Assembly: GCA_964030475.1 (NCBI GenBank)
Contig: CAXIPT010000001.1
Location: 9,024,086 to 9,088,085 of the forward strand
Reading direction: 5' to 3'
Length of the DNA: 64,000 bases
Origin: Tethya wilhelma
Lineage: Eukaryota; Porifera; Demospongiae; Tethyida; Tethyidae
Shown: positions 1 to 10,900 of the stretch, piece after piece
Layout of the letters: every line of letters starts with the position of its first letter
How positions within the stretch are numbered: position 1 is the stretch's first letter
Program-made: the position numbers and the translations under genes
The notes under the pieces: generated by a model
Databases searched by the model: none
What the model was told of the DNA's origin: nothing
What the model saw: only the letters and a program-made list of their open reading frames with translations

Positions 1-3000
1 CGTAAACATAAGAACAATGGAGGAGCAATTTTTATTAAAATGAACACTGTTAACATCAATGGGAGCAGATTCAGCAATAATGTTGCTACTGGAGGAGGAG
101 ATGGGGGAGCAGTGTATGCTGAAGTCAGTTTGATTCACTTCCACAACAATAGTTTCAATGCTAACAATGGAGATGGCAATGGAGGAGCAATTTATACTAA
201 CACCTCAAATTTGACTATGAACCAGAACATATTTGAAGGTAATCTCATAACAGCTTGCAAGTATCCAAAGTCTATTGGAAGTGGAGGAGCTTTGTATTTT
301 GATGGCAACCCCTGGGTTATTATTGATAATAGCAAATTCACCAATAACACAGTGACTCCATGTAATGGAGAAGGTGGGGCAATTTTTACATTTTTCTCAC
401 ACATAGTAAATCTAACTAATTGTGTATTTGAGCACAATGGTGCTGTTAAAAATGGTGGAGCAGTATGTATTGGAAGTTATGCAATTATTCAGGAACATGA
501 AAATCGAAAGCATTCATTAAAAACTGTAGCTTCACTTAATAAATGTGAGTTTAGACAAAACTATGTATCAAGAAATGGTGGAGCTTTATATGCCGACCCT
601 GGGACCAAAGTCATGATAAATGGAAGTGTATTCAGTGGCAACATAGCATCTGGAGATCATAGTGGAGGTGGAGCAGTATATGCCGAATCATCCTGGAATA
701 TGACTTTCTCAAACACTGTGTTTTCTGAAAACATGGCACAGTTTGGAGATGGTGGGGCAATCTATCTCTATGGTAGAAATACTCTTTATATTAATGAGAC
801 TTATGCTGAGTATGGTCCAAGTGAAACATTCTCAATTCTTACTAACTGTACGTTCATCAACAACACAGCAGGACAAGGTGGAGCACTTTACTTGAGAACA
901 ACAAATGTAAAGAGCAGTGGATTTCTTCATATTCATGACAACTCTGGTGGTACTGGAGTGATACATGCAATACAGAGTACAATAGCCTTTTCGGACACTA
1001 CCTCTATTCTCAACAATAACGGATCTGTGTATGTTTTCTCGTGTAACATTAAATTCTCAGGTCACACAGAAATCACTTACAATTCTCCCTTGATGGATAT
1101 ACAGTCACAAGAAGGAGGAGCTTTGACTAGCATCCAGAGTGATATCACATTTAGTGGTACAACAAATTTAGCAAATAACACTGCTCTTAGTGGTGGTGCC
1201 ATTTCAGCTTCTGAAAGCATTCTTCATTTATTTGGGAGTGTGTCCATTACTAACAATACTGCACATTTCAGAGGTGGTGGAATCTATGCTTATCAGAGTG
1301 AGCTCACACTGAATGGAAATGTAAGCATTAAAGGAAATTCAGCTAGAGAGAAAGGAGGAGGTATCCATGCGATTAGTACAACCACTAAACTAACAGATGG
1401 TCCGAGGATTGAATTTATTCGCAACAATGCTGAAAATGGAGGTGCAGTGTGTTTGGAACTAAATTCTAAGTTGTACGTCATCAAGACTCGACCTGAATGC
1501 TTACATTACTTCGAATGTATTCATGACAGATGGTGCAGAGTAGAGTTTTCTAGCAATTCTGCTGCATTAGGTGGAGCATTGTTTGTCAATGATACAACAA
1601 ACTCTGGTACATGCTTTGCAACCCCATTCAGTGAAATATCAACCACCATTACTGAATGTTTCTTTCAAAACTTAGGATTGCATCAGTACCAAACGAGTAA
1701 CTTACACATTCAAAACACGTACTTCTACAATAACACAGCACAAAAAGGAAGTATAGTGTATGGAGGCATGCTTGATAGATGTACTGTTAGTGCTTTTACA
1801 GAATATTTTGGACTGTATTCTAACACTACTCAGAGTGATATAAGTGCACTAACATACGTGACCAGTATTTCAAACATTACCAAAGAGGACTTGTACTCTA
1901 CCACTGCTATAGCATCCCAAGCAATTCGATTGTGTTTCTGCAGGGATGGACAACAAGACTGTGACTATCACCCTCCGACAAAACATGTCATGAAAGGCGA
2001 GATGTTCAATGTATCACTTGTTGCTGTTGATCAAGTTGACAATGTTGTCCCAAATACAACTATCCATGCCTATGTATCACTGCAATCTAAGCTCGGTGAA
2101 GGACAAGCATTACAACAAACAAACGTAAATGGAAGTTGCACTGACTTGACGTATGCTATAATATCTGAACTAAACAATGAACATCTGTATCTTTATGCCG
2201 ATGGTCCATGTATGGATATAGGAATATCAACAGCCAATGTTACAGTAAGTATTGAACCATGTCCAATTGGATTCAAAGATATCAACAACCGTTGTGATTG
2301 TGATCCATTTCTGAAAGACAAATATGTATCAAATTGTTTCATTGACAGTGAGTCAGTACAGAGAAAGGACAATACTTGGTTTGCATACATAAACACAACA
2401 GAGCACAACAATAGCTACGTGATGCACAAACACTGTCCCTTTGACTATTGTAAACCTCCTACAACAAATGTGCTCATCAACTTGAATATTGACAATGCTT
2501 CTACAGCACTCTGCGCTTTGAATCGCTCTGGTAAGCTTTGTGGATCATGTAGAGAGGGTTACAGTCTTTCTCTTGGGAGTTCACGCTGTAAGCCATGCAA
2601 CAATAATTGGCTAGCATTGTTTGTAGTATTTATCGCAGCTGGAGTAGTGTTAGTAGCCTTCCTCTTGGAGTGTAGATTAACAGTGGACAGTGGAACTATC
2701 AATAGCCTCATCTTTTATGCTAACATTTATGCTACCAATCGGTCAATTTTCTTTCCAACTGGTTCAGGAGGTATTTTATCAACAGTTTTCACCATTTTTA
2801 TAGCATGGCTCAATCTAGACTTTGGTTTTGAGACTTGCTTCTACAATGGTCTAGACAGCTATACCAAAACATGGCTGCAATTTGTTTTCCCCCTTTACGT
2901 CATCATTCTAGTCATTTTGATCATTGTAATAGGTGATCACTCATCCAAATTTGCCAGACTATTTACGGGAAAGAATCCCATTGCTGCACTAGCCACTCTC

Positions 3001-4005
3001 ATATTGCTCTCTTACACAAAGCTACTTCGCACAATTATCTCGTCTCTGTCGTTCACATTACTTGAGTACTCTGATGGTTCAAACCAACTTGTCTGGTTGT
3101 CTGATGGAAATATTGCATTCTTTGAAGGTAAGCACATACCTCTCTTCATTGTAGCTATGGTGTTTCTGGTACTTGGACTAGTTTATACTTTGCTACTGTT
3201 CAGTTGGCAATGGATTGTGAATCCAAAGATACGATGTTTAACTTGGATCACTAAAAATACCAAAGTTATTGCTTTTATGGACGCATATCACAATCCATTC
3301 AGCAAAGACCATCGCTACTGGATAGGAATGCTGTTGCTAGCTCGTGTCATCTTGTATCTGGTGTCTGCGGTGAATGTTCTTGGAGATCCCAGCACCAACC
3401 TCCTTGGTATCAGCTTGACAATCGTGTTCCTTATCTTTTATCAACTTGCTCTAGTGTACGTGTTTGGAGACAAAGTTCACAAGAAGAAGCTAACATATGT
3501 GTTTGAAAGCATTTGTCTTCTGAATCTAATGGGATTAACCAGTGTTACATATTTTATTACTGATGGAAAAACTAGTCAAATTGTGGCATCATATGTTTCA
3601 ATTTCTATCACACTTGCAACATTTCTTATTGTTCTTGCCTTGCACTTCTACAAATACATTCTGAAGAAACCGATTGAAAAAATGAATTCAAAACGACGAA
3701 AGCGACTAGGACGACTGTCACCATCTCAGTGTAAACTTGAAATTGAATCTGACACACACAGTGCACTTGAAGAGGAACTAGTACCAGTGACTGAGGTTGA
3801 TGCTTCACCTGAAGTATTGAATACAGATGAAATGTTGGAGGATGCTGAGATAGAAAAAGAGATAGAGAAAGAAGAAGCAGAATTGGTTTCTCAAGTAGAA
3901 TCTGACATTGAACTTCTTATCTCAGATCACAAGAGCCCTGAAAATGGCTACACTCGAGGTATTGAAGTTGAACTACACACTCTAACTTTGAGGCGTACAT
4001 TATGA
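1..4005 (+). CDS. Pmp-repeat multi-pass membrane protein (5' partial)
   Basis: The reading frame is open from base 1; the first ATG, at 40, lies inside the repeat domain (an NNGGAI motif precedes it), so the gene starts outside the window. About the first 630 residues are Pmp-type repeats: spaced GGA[IVL] motifs alternating with FxxN motifs, as in chlamydial polymorphic membrane proteins, expected to form a right-handed beta-helix. A cysteine-rich stretch follows (LCGSCREGYS motif), then about nine hydrophobic helices between genomic ~2600 and ~3660, and a charged, Glu-rich cytoplasmic tail to the TAA. The layout suggests a surface protein with a large ectodomain. A second copy with the same layout lies at 47015-50695. 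No function is known to me; adhesion or recognition is inference. The many Asn-rich NxS/T sites suit a glycosylated ectodomain. Confidence 0.8.
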   Translation, partial: RKHKNNGGAIFIKMNTVNINGSRFSNNVATGGGDGGAVYAEVSLIHFHNNSFNANNGDGNGGAIYTNTSNLTMNQNIFEGNLITACKYPKSIGSGGALYFDGNPWVIIDNSKFTNNTVTPCNGEGGAIFTFFSHIVNLTNCVFEHNGAVKNGGAVCIGSYAIIQEHENRKHSLKTVASLNKCEFRQNYVSRNGGALYADPGTKVMINGSVFSGNIASGDHSGGGAVYAESSWNMTFSNTVFSENMAQFGDGGAIYLYGRNTLYINETYAEYGPSETFSILTNCTFINNTAGQGGALYLRTTNVKSSGFLHIHDNSGGTGVIHAIQSTIAFSDTTSILNNNGSVYVFSCNIKFSGHTEITYNSPLMDIQSQEGGALTSIQSDITFSGTTNLANNTALSGGAISASESILHLFGSVSITNNTAHFRGGGIYAYQSELTLNGNVSIKGNSAREKGGGIHAISTTTKLTDGPRIEFIRNNAENGGAVCLELNSKLYVIKTRPECLHYFECIHDRWCRVEFSSNSAALGGALFVNDTTNSGTCFATPFSEISTTITECFFQNLGLHQYQTSNLHIQNTYFYNNTAQKGSIVYGGMLDRCTVSAFTEYFGLYSNTTQSDISALTYVTSISNITKEDLYSTTAIASQAIRLCFCRDGQQDCDYHPPTKHVMKGEMFNVSLVAVDQVDNVVPNTTIHAYVSLQSKLGEGQALQQTNVNGSCTDLTYAIISELNNEHLYLYADGPCMDIGISTANVTVSIEPCPIGFKDINNRCDCDPFLKDKYVSNCFIDSESVQRKDNTWFAYINTTEHNNSYVMHKHCPFDYCKPPTTNVLINLNIDNASTALCALNRSGKLCGSCREGYSLSLGSSRCKPCNNNWLALFVVFIAAGVVLVAFLLECRLTVDSGTINSLIFYANIYATNRSIFFPTGSGGILSTVFTIFIAWLNLDFGFETCFYNGLDSYTKTWLQFVFPLYVIILVILIIVIGDHSSKFARLFTGKNPIAALATLILLSYTKLLRTIISSLSFTLLEYSDGSNQLVWLSDGNIAFFEGKHIPLFIVAMVFLVLGLVYTLLLFSWQWIVNPKIRCLTWITKNTKVIAFMDAYHNPFSKDHRYWIGMLLLARVILYLVSAVNVLGDPSTNLLGISLTIVFLIFYQLALVYVFGDKVHKKKLTYVFESICLLNLMGLTSVTYFITDGKTSQIVASYVSISITLATFLIVLALHFYKYILKKPIEKMNSKRRKRLGRLSPSQCKLEIESDTHSALEEELVPVTEVDASPEVLNTDEMLEDAEIEKEIEKEEAELVSQVESDIELLISDHKSPENGYTRGIEVELHTLTLRRTL

Positions 4006-4742
4006 TCCGCCAACAGCAGTAGTTTGAAATGGGACACAGCACACTGTCACAATGAATGTGTGATAATATTGATTATTAATAGGCTATGGACAGTTAGGAT
4101 ACAGTTAGTATAAGGATATTATAGCCACAATAATATTATACACACATTCATTATATATATATAGCTCAGATAATTATAATCATTAATAAACTATTTCATT
4201 TATCTTGCACAACAATTCAGTTATTAGTAGCATGATTGCTACTTTGTGTCAATGATTTTCTGCTCAATTATTTCTTACTAGTTTTGCATTACATAGTTTG
4301 CCTTCTATATTCAACTCTAAAGTCATACCCAGGGAAGTTTCACCTGGGTTAACTTTTGTGGATGCATGTCTCTTGTCAAAAATTTAAGTATTTTCTTTGA
4401 ATTGCTAACAGGTGATACAAAACTGAGATGGACTTGAAGCTCTTCATTATAAATATGAACAAACTCAGTTAAGAAGCATCTAGGTCTTTTAATAAATTAA
4501 TTGGTATTTTAACTTTCGCAAATGAGCTAGCTATGGCGGTGTCCATACTATATGCGTTATGGAGAATTTTGGGGAAAAAAACTTTCATGGATGGATCCTG
4601 ATCTGCAAAAATAGTGAAAGTTAAATCCCGCAAAACTTTCCTGCTATACGCTATGCTATAAGTCTTGTCAATATGAAGTCTAGCTATTGCTAAGGTAAAA
4701 CTTATCTGTCTGACAAAATGCCAGACCATTAGTCACAAGACT
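4006..4742. other. Intergenic, AT-rich
   Basis: This is the 3' flank of the Pmp-type gene. It is AT-rich with several AATAAA-like hexamers. I see no coding exon or RNA gene. Confidence 0.5.
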
Positions 4743-4751
4743 GGACATACA

Positions 4752-5646
4752 CAGCCTCGTTCCCAGGCTCGCCGCCTACTTTACACGTAAATAAAGGGAG
4801 ATCCTGGTCTCTATAATCTCACGTGAGTCAAGGGAATAATAATTGTGTGTGAAACATTCCAAAATATGACCTATTTCGTAGTCCACCTGCACTTGTTTGG
4901 GTTTTTTTGTTTCCTTTTTCTTTTTTTGAGAAGCTGTCAAGTTGAGTTAGACTAGTACTGGTACTGAGTACTGTAGAATTTTATCTAGGAGAGTGAGAAG
5001 TCTATTTTGACAGCTTTGGTCGTGTAGTGAAGAATTAAAAGAAAATAATAGCTACAACAGTTTTCTACTAGTTCTAGTCTCAGGATCGAGACTTCTAATA
5101 GACTGGGATGACGGATGCTGGACAGTCTTGCATGCTTGATCTCCAACGCTGCCTCAGCTGAGAAGCGAAAGATGTACCAGCAAAATAAAAACTGTAAATC
5201 ACGGTCATGTACAACCCAAATTGCTTCGCTATGGCTGGCTACACTAGTCTAAGCGTCTCCGAGTGTATAAATTTCCTGATACAAGGAGCTGATGGGTTCC
5301 CTACCACTGAATGAAGAGTCTGACCTGACAGAAAAGTTGTACAAATAACGGAGCGGCTAGGACAAGATTGAGAAAAACATCAAGACTCGATCCAATCGTA
5401 TTTCTGCGTGCTTCTACAAAACTAAAGACACAGCTTAGTAGCTAGCTAAGTAAGTATTCATGGTGATTGCGTGGGCATGCAATTGCACAAATTTACGTAG
5501 TTTTGTATCCTGCTCACATCACGTTCAATTTTCACCTGTCTACCACACGTCTATATATATGCTTTATATAGGCTCACATGAGATTAGAGACCAGGCTCCT
5601 CCATTCCTTATGTGTAAGGTAGGAGGGGAGCCTGGGAACGAGGCTA
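4752..5646. mobile_element. MITE, 895 bp, long terminal inverted repeats, 9-bp target duplication
   Basis: The two ends form an imperfect inverted repeat of about 75 bp, beginning AGCCTCGTTCCCAGGC at the left and closing GCCTGGGAACGAGGCT at the right. The element is flanked by the direct repeat GGACATACA at 4743-4751 and 5647-5655, a 9-bp target duplication of the size made by Mutator-like transposases. There is no transposase frame, so it is non-autonomous. Related end fragments appear near 17930, 32336, 36343 and 38308. Confidence 0.7.
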
Positions 5647-5655
5647 GGACATACA

Positions 5656-6560
5656 TTCTTCTAAGCGAAAGTGTTTTATAATGTAATCAAGAAAGTTTCT
5701 TTTCTAATTTTGTGCTGCTGAGTAAACACAGCACATAATCTAGGTCTTGGTGAAACACAAGTAAACAGGTCGAAGTTCACATATGCACCATGCCTTCAAC
5801 TTATCTCCACGCATAGTTTATACTATATTTGTTTATTATTTTTCTAACCTCTTTGACTTTGGACCATATCGTCATCACCTAATGACACCTATTCAATTTC
5901 TGCTGCTCAGCTTCTACCACCAGCAGCCTCAGTATCAATGATCAAACAGAACTCAAGATTGAGCGGCACCTTGCTCCCTGCAGAGTTACCAAATACCAGT
6001 CATCATGATGAAAAATGCAACAAACTCTAGATAGGTATCACCGTCACTGAATGCTCATAGCCTCGGACCAAATTGCAAACACCGTGGCACTATCATAGAT
6101 ATTAGAGGCTAACCTAGACCCTAGCCTCTAATATCTATGATACTATATAGCTAGCTCAGTCAAAGTTGTTAGAATACTCATAGATATTAGAGGCTCTAAT
6201 ATCTACTGGACTCACCGTGCCAACATTTTGGCTATCAATAATAATGTAGTTCTCAAATTTGCTTGGGTTTCCATGAAGACTGCCTATATACTAACTCAGT
6301 CAGAGTCTGAAGCAACTTGATGATGCACCAGACCATGAGTTTTGACAATGACCATGGGTAGTTTGAGAATGACAATGCACGTTTGACAATTTTGTCCTAT
6401 TTGGAATTCCATACACCACGTCTCTCGAATCCCTTTCTCAAGATTCCCGCGCAAATCTCACGAAAATGGGAGGGGCTTGCACGGAGGTAATAATTATAAT
6501 GAGGTCAATGAGGTCAATCAGTGACCTCATTATAATTTATAGCATGCAACTCCACCTTGA
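5656..6560. other. Intergenic with two short hairpins
   Basis: This non-coding stretch lies between the MITE and the acetyltransferase gene. It holds a 21-bp perfect inverted repeat at 6091-6142 and a shorter related palindrome near 6180-6210. Nothing else is recognisable. Confidence 0.45.
6091..6142. repeat. Perfect 21-bp inverted repeat (hairpin)
   Basis: The arms at 6091-6111 and 6122-6142 are exact reverse complements around a 10-nt loop. Part of the arm (TAGATATTAGAG) recurs as a near-loopless palindrome about 50 bp downstream. It is either a tiny foldback element or a hairpin RNA source. Confidence 0.7.
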
Positions 6561-7595
6561 ATGTTTCTACTCTACTTGGAGATGAAAACTTTCACAGGAA
6601 TATGCCCCTCAATACAGGTACTCTATAGTAGACCTACAAAATCAGTTATAAAAGCAATGATTGGAAATAGATTTGTACATAATATAAGACATGCCTGTGC
6701 TGGTGACATGGATTTTGCAACTCAGCAGGCAGTAAGCGAGACACGACATGTTGGACCATACGACTTTAGGAATGCATTTGCTTTTGATCCAAAAAGATTC
6801 TTTACTATGGAAGTCGACAACAAAGTGTTTGGTACAGTGTGTGCCATCACATATCCTAACCATCATTCATATTTGGGTCCTTGCTTTATTAAACCAGAAC
6901 ACAGGAGAAAAGGGCATGGCACTCCTCTTTATAGAACATGTTATCATTCCTGTGACCATGACTATACTATGGGAGGCGATGTGCGTGTAGGGGATTCAAA
7001 AACTGAACTCCTGTTCAAGGCTGATGGATTCCAGAAGTTTTGGGATACGAGTATTGCCATGCTAAGCATTGATAAAGTTGCTGAAATACTTAACAGATAT
7101 ACACCCCCAATAAATGTCTCTATTAGACCAAGTAGTAAGGTACCTTTATCAAGTCTCCTAGACTATGATACTTCTGTTTTTGGAGCACCAAGGCATACAT
7201 TTATAAAGGGATGGATCACCGCTCCAGGAAGCTTTGGCTTGGTTGCTATGAACAACACTAGCATTATTGGCTATGCTATCCTTAGGCTTGTCATCAGAGG
7301 AGGTGGGACAGAAATCGGTTTAGCAATGGCTCCACTCTTTGCAGACAGTGTCCACATTGCTAAAGCTCTGATAAAAGCAGCAGCAGATAATTGTCTAGCA
7401 AATGAAGGTATTCCTAAGACAAAGCTCGGATTATTCCACCCTGTTGGTGACCATTGTGGAGAGGGGTCTTCTGAACTAATGCAAGAACTGGACGCTGAAG
7501 TTGCCAACTTTGCTTCTAGAGTGTATTCTAAAGGAATCCCACCTAGAAGAAAAGTAGAAAAGATTTATGGGATAGCCTCTCCAATGTTTGATTAG
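6561..7595 (+). CDS. GNAT-family N-acetyltransferase
   Basis: This is a single-exon frame of up to 344 residues. It carries a GNAT acetyl-CoA binding signature, RRKGHG, near residue 115, after the typical beta strands and an invariant-looking YLGPCFIKPEHR stretch. A second conserved half follows and ends in YGIASPMFD, an arrangement like bacterial and animal proteins with a GNAT domain plus a YitH-type C-terminal domain. The substrate cannot be told. The first 40 or so residues do not look conserved. Translation may begin at the Met in MIGNRF, or an upstream exon may join at the AG before 6620, so the start is uncertain. It should be a soluble cytosolic enzyme; no signal peptide or membrane helix is visible. 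Confidence 0.7.
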   Translation: MFLLYLEMKTFTGICPSIQVLYSRPTKSVIKAMIGNRFVHNIRHACAGDMDFATQQAVSETRHVGPYDFRNAFAFDPKRFFTMEVDNKVFGTVCAITYPNHHSYLGPCFIKPEHRRKGHGTPLYRTCYHSCDHDYTMGGDVRVGDSKTELLFKADGFQKFWDTSIAMLSIDKVAEILNRYTPPINVSIRPSSKVPLSSLLDYDTSVFGAPRHTFIKGWITAPGSFGLVAMNNTSIIGYAILRLVIRGGGTEIGLAMAPLFADSVHIAKALIKAAADNCLANEGIPKTKLGLFHPVGDHCGEGSSELMQELDAEVANFASRVYSKGIPPRRKVEKIYGIASPMFD

Positions 7596-7998
7596 TTTCA
7601 TCGAGTTTAGGAACTGTATTATTATCGTATATCAGTTAATGATTGAGTATGGCAATATGATGTGTCATATTTATGTGTCAACCCTACAACATTTTGTATA
7701 AATTGTTGGACAAACTTAATGATTAAATTGGAGTGATGAAACTAAACATATTGACATCCATAAACTTGGAAAATTCAACAGTTATATCAAAGTGTATGCA
7801 TAGATGTAGGAGGAAAAGCATTCTCTACAATTACCCACAAATTTCAGTCTGTTCATTGGGTCTTGGTCAGTGCTATCTTCTTGTGCCAAGAAGTTCTTCA
7901 ATCTACATTACAAAATATTTAGAAAAAATTCATTACCTAGGCCTGGACCAAGTAACCTAGAGTTTCTCTCTCTGTCACAATAACACGAACTGTACAGT
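7596..7998. other. Short intergenic / convergent 3' flanks
   Basis: These are the 3' flanks of the convergent acetyltransferase and TMF1 genes. No further gene is visible. Confidence 0.5.
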
Positions 7999-10900
7999 TC
8001 ATTGTACCTGCTGTCTATACATGACTTTTAGGTCCTCAATATCAAGTCTTAATTCTTCAGCTTGCTCAGCCTTTTCTCCATACATTTGTAGCATGGCTTC
8101 ATGTTTACGTTCCACTTCCTATAATGAGCACAAAATTAAACCTGATATTGTTTATTTTTGATGTTCTAACCTCTAATTTTTGTTGGAGGGGAGGTATTGT
8201 CTCTACTTGCTGTTTGAGTGTCTCATTCTGTGCTGAAAGAGAGGCAAGATCCTCAGCCATTGCAGACCGAGAACGCTCCAATGATCTTACAAGATTCTAG
8301 AACAACGACAATTTTCATAATCAGATGCATTGCAATATCTAGGCTAGCTAACAGTAAGAGTACTAGGCTACATGTTATTGATAGTTGCTAACCCATAATT
8401 CACCTGAGCATTAGCTAGTTCTCCTTCCTTTTGTTTTAGTAGAGACTGTAGGCGTTCAATGACTGATGCTGAAGCAGATGTCATTCTTCCTCCATGTACA
8501 GACAGTTCTGAAACACTCCCACCACTTTCACTTACTAGAAGAGACTTTTCTAGAATTTCCCCCTGAAAAAGTAACAACTGAAACATGTGTATCATGTTTT
8601 CAGATAGTCTAGTGTACCTGACTACCACTGCTTGATTGTCGTGATACACTTCGATTCAATGATGACAATGAGTTGGCAAGTTGAGCTCTTAGTCTTTCCT
8701 GTATTGAGTATATACAAACAATTTTTGAGTTATGTTATATATAGTAGCTATGAATATTCTAATTTGAACACTTAGGACTAGTGACGGCATTTCTGGACAA
8801 TAGTGATACATAGCATTGATTACCTTCTCCTGTGACTCTAACGAAGCCTTCTTGCTCTCAGCTTCCAATCTAACTCTCTCATATTCCAATTGACGTTCAA
8901 GCATTGCCTGGAGCAGACACAAGTAGATATTTAGTAATAAGTATGAACAGGTAAAAAAATGTTTACCTTTTCCTTTTGTAAGTCTTCAACTGATTTCTGA
9001 TATGATGCTCGAAGAGCTTCCATCTTAGCAGAATCCCTGCAGTTTCAAAGATTTTGTCCAGGTATACTTAAATCTTGCTCAGAGCTAATCAAAAGCATAC
9101 CTTTGCTGGCCTTCTTCCAGAGTCTCAAGCTTAGCTCGTTCCAGTTCTAGTGATGCTAGAAGATGTGACTTTTCTTGTCTTACAGAATTAAGTTGGGCTT
9201 CAAGAGTAGTAATACGGGATTTATGCGTGAGCTCCTTTTCCACTGCTGACCTCTCCTTTTCGTTTGCCAAAGTGAGCTGAGTCTGCGCTTCAACTACGAG
9301 TGAATAATAATACAAAATTGCATATAAATAACATTACAAGGAAAGGGTGGTACCAGGAAGCAGAGTGGCGCAGTGGGAGCGTGCTGGGCCCATAACCCAG
9401 AGGTCGATGGATCGAAACCATCCTCTGCTATACCTTTTCTTTTTTTTTTTCCCCTTTTTTTCTTGCTTAGTTTTTGTCTCTATAAGCTTTCTAATACCAT
9501 TTGCTCTATTATACAAAAAAAGACATAATGTTAACTTACCTAATCTCTGAGTTAAACTTGTTTCAACTTTCTCCCAGTTGGCAGATTGTGTTGAATGGGC
9601 TGTTTGTAGGTTTTCTATCTGCCTCAATAGTGGTTTGGTTGCTGAGTAGTTGATAAAATGTTCTAGAAGCGGATTTTTAAAAAATAGTCTAATTTTTTAC
9701 CTTGAGAAATTGTTGAAGTAAGCTCTTGATTGCGGGATTCTGCTTCTTGAAGTCTCTACAACCAGCACAAACCATATGAACAAAGTACATACACAATATT
9801 TCTAACTCTTACCTGTTGCATATCAGCGAGCTCCTGCCTCATATGATCCTCTCTCCAAGCTGCCTGCTGCTCAGCACGTGTCACACTCATACGAAGCTCA
9901 TCCAACTATTGGAGTAGAAGAGTATTGTTAAATTCCTCACAAAAACATAACAAACCACATCAATATTGTCACCTGCAATACTAATGCTTGTTTCTCCCTC
10001 TGTGACTTGGCCTTCTCCTGTTCAAGAACACTCCTGAGCTCCTCTCTGGTGCTCTGTTCAGCACTCAGGGCTGCCTCTTGAGCTGCTGACTGAGTGACTG
10101 CATTGGCCTTTTGTAGCTCTGCCAGTTCTCTGTGAAATGGTGTCCCATTTCAAAGCAGTGTGTCATCAAATAATGACAATACACTCACTTGTAGGAGTTG
10201 TCAAGGTTGGATTGTAAACTTCTGACTTTGTCTGCAAGTTCATCTCTCTCAGACTGCAGGAGGTAATGCAAGTTAGCCACAGTGACATTCTAAATACTGA
10301 ACACAATGGAGAAGAAGATTACCTTCAATAATGCAAGTTCCTTTGCTTGTTGCTCGGCAATAGTATTCAACTGGGCCAAAGACTCTATTGAAGTGTGAAT
10401 AATAGTTAACTGACTAGTGTATGTGTAGCTAAGCCACCCCACCTTGATATTTTCTCTCCGTCTCATCTTTCTTCTTAATCTGTTCTTTTAGATTTTTAAT
10501 TTTCGCTTCAAAGTCTTCTATTTGTTGCCTACAATGTACATTGACTAGTCACAGAATGTGTGTGTACAATACTATACATATACAAGCACAATGAACAATA
10601 TAGCATTCTGGCCAGTAACCTTGACAAACCAGGCTCTCCCCATGCACTAGGTAGAGTGGGAAAGACCTGGTGCACAAGGCTATCAATCGAAATCAGAGGA
10701 GATACATGACATAAGTGAATGAGCATTTGATGAGCTAATCCACTCATGTTAGCACAACACACTTCAATGAACTTTCTTGTTGACTCAGCAATTGCTAAGG
10801 CTGCATACATTTACTAGTCTACCCTCCTCTGAAATGGAATGTTAACGCTACCTTTGTGCTGATAACAGCTGATCATTCTGTCTGTCCTTCTGCCGCAGTT

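Noticed and set aside
4469..4729. Minus-strand 86-residue frame beside the MITE
   Set aside because: It has no domain features and lies in AT-rich intergenic sequence.
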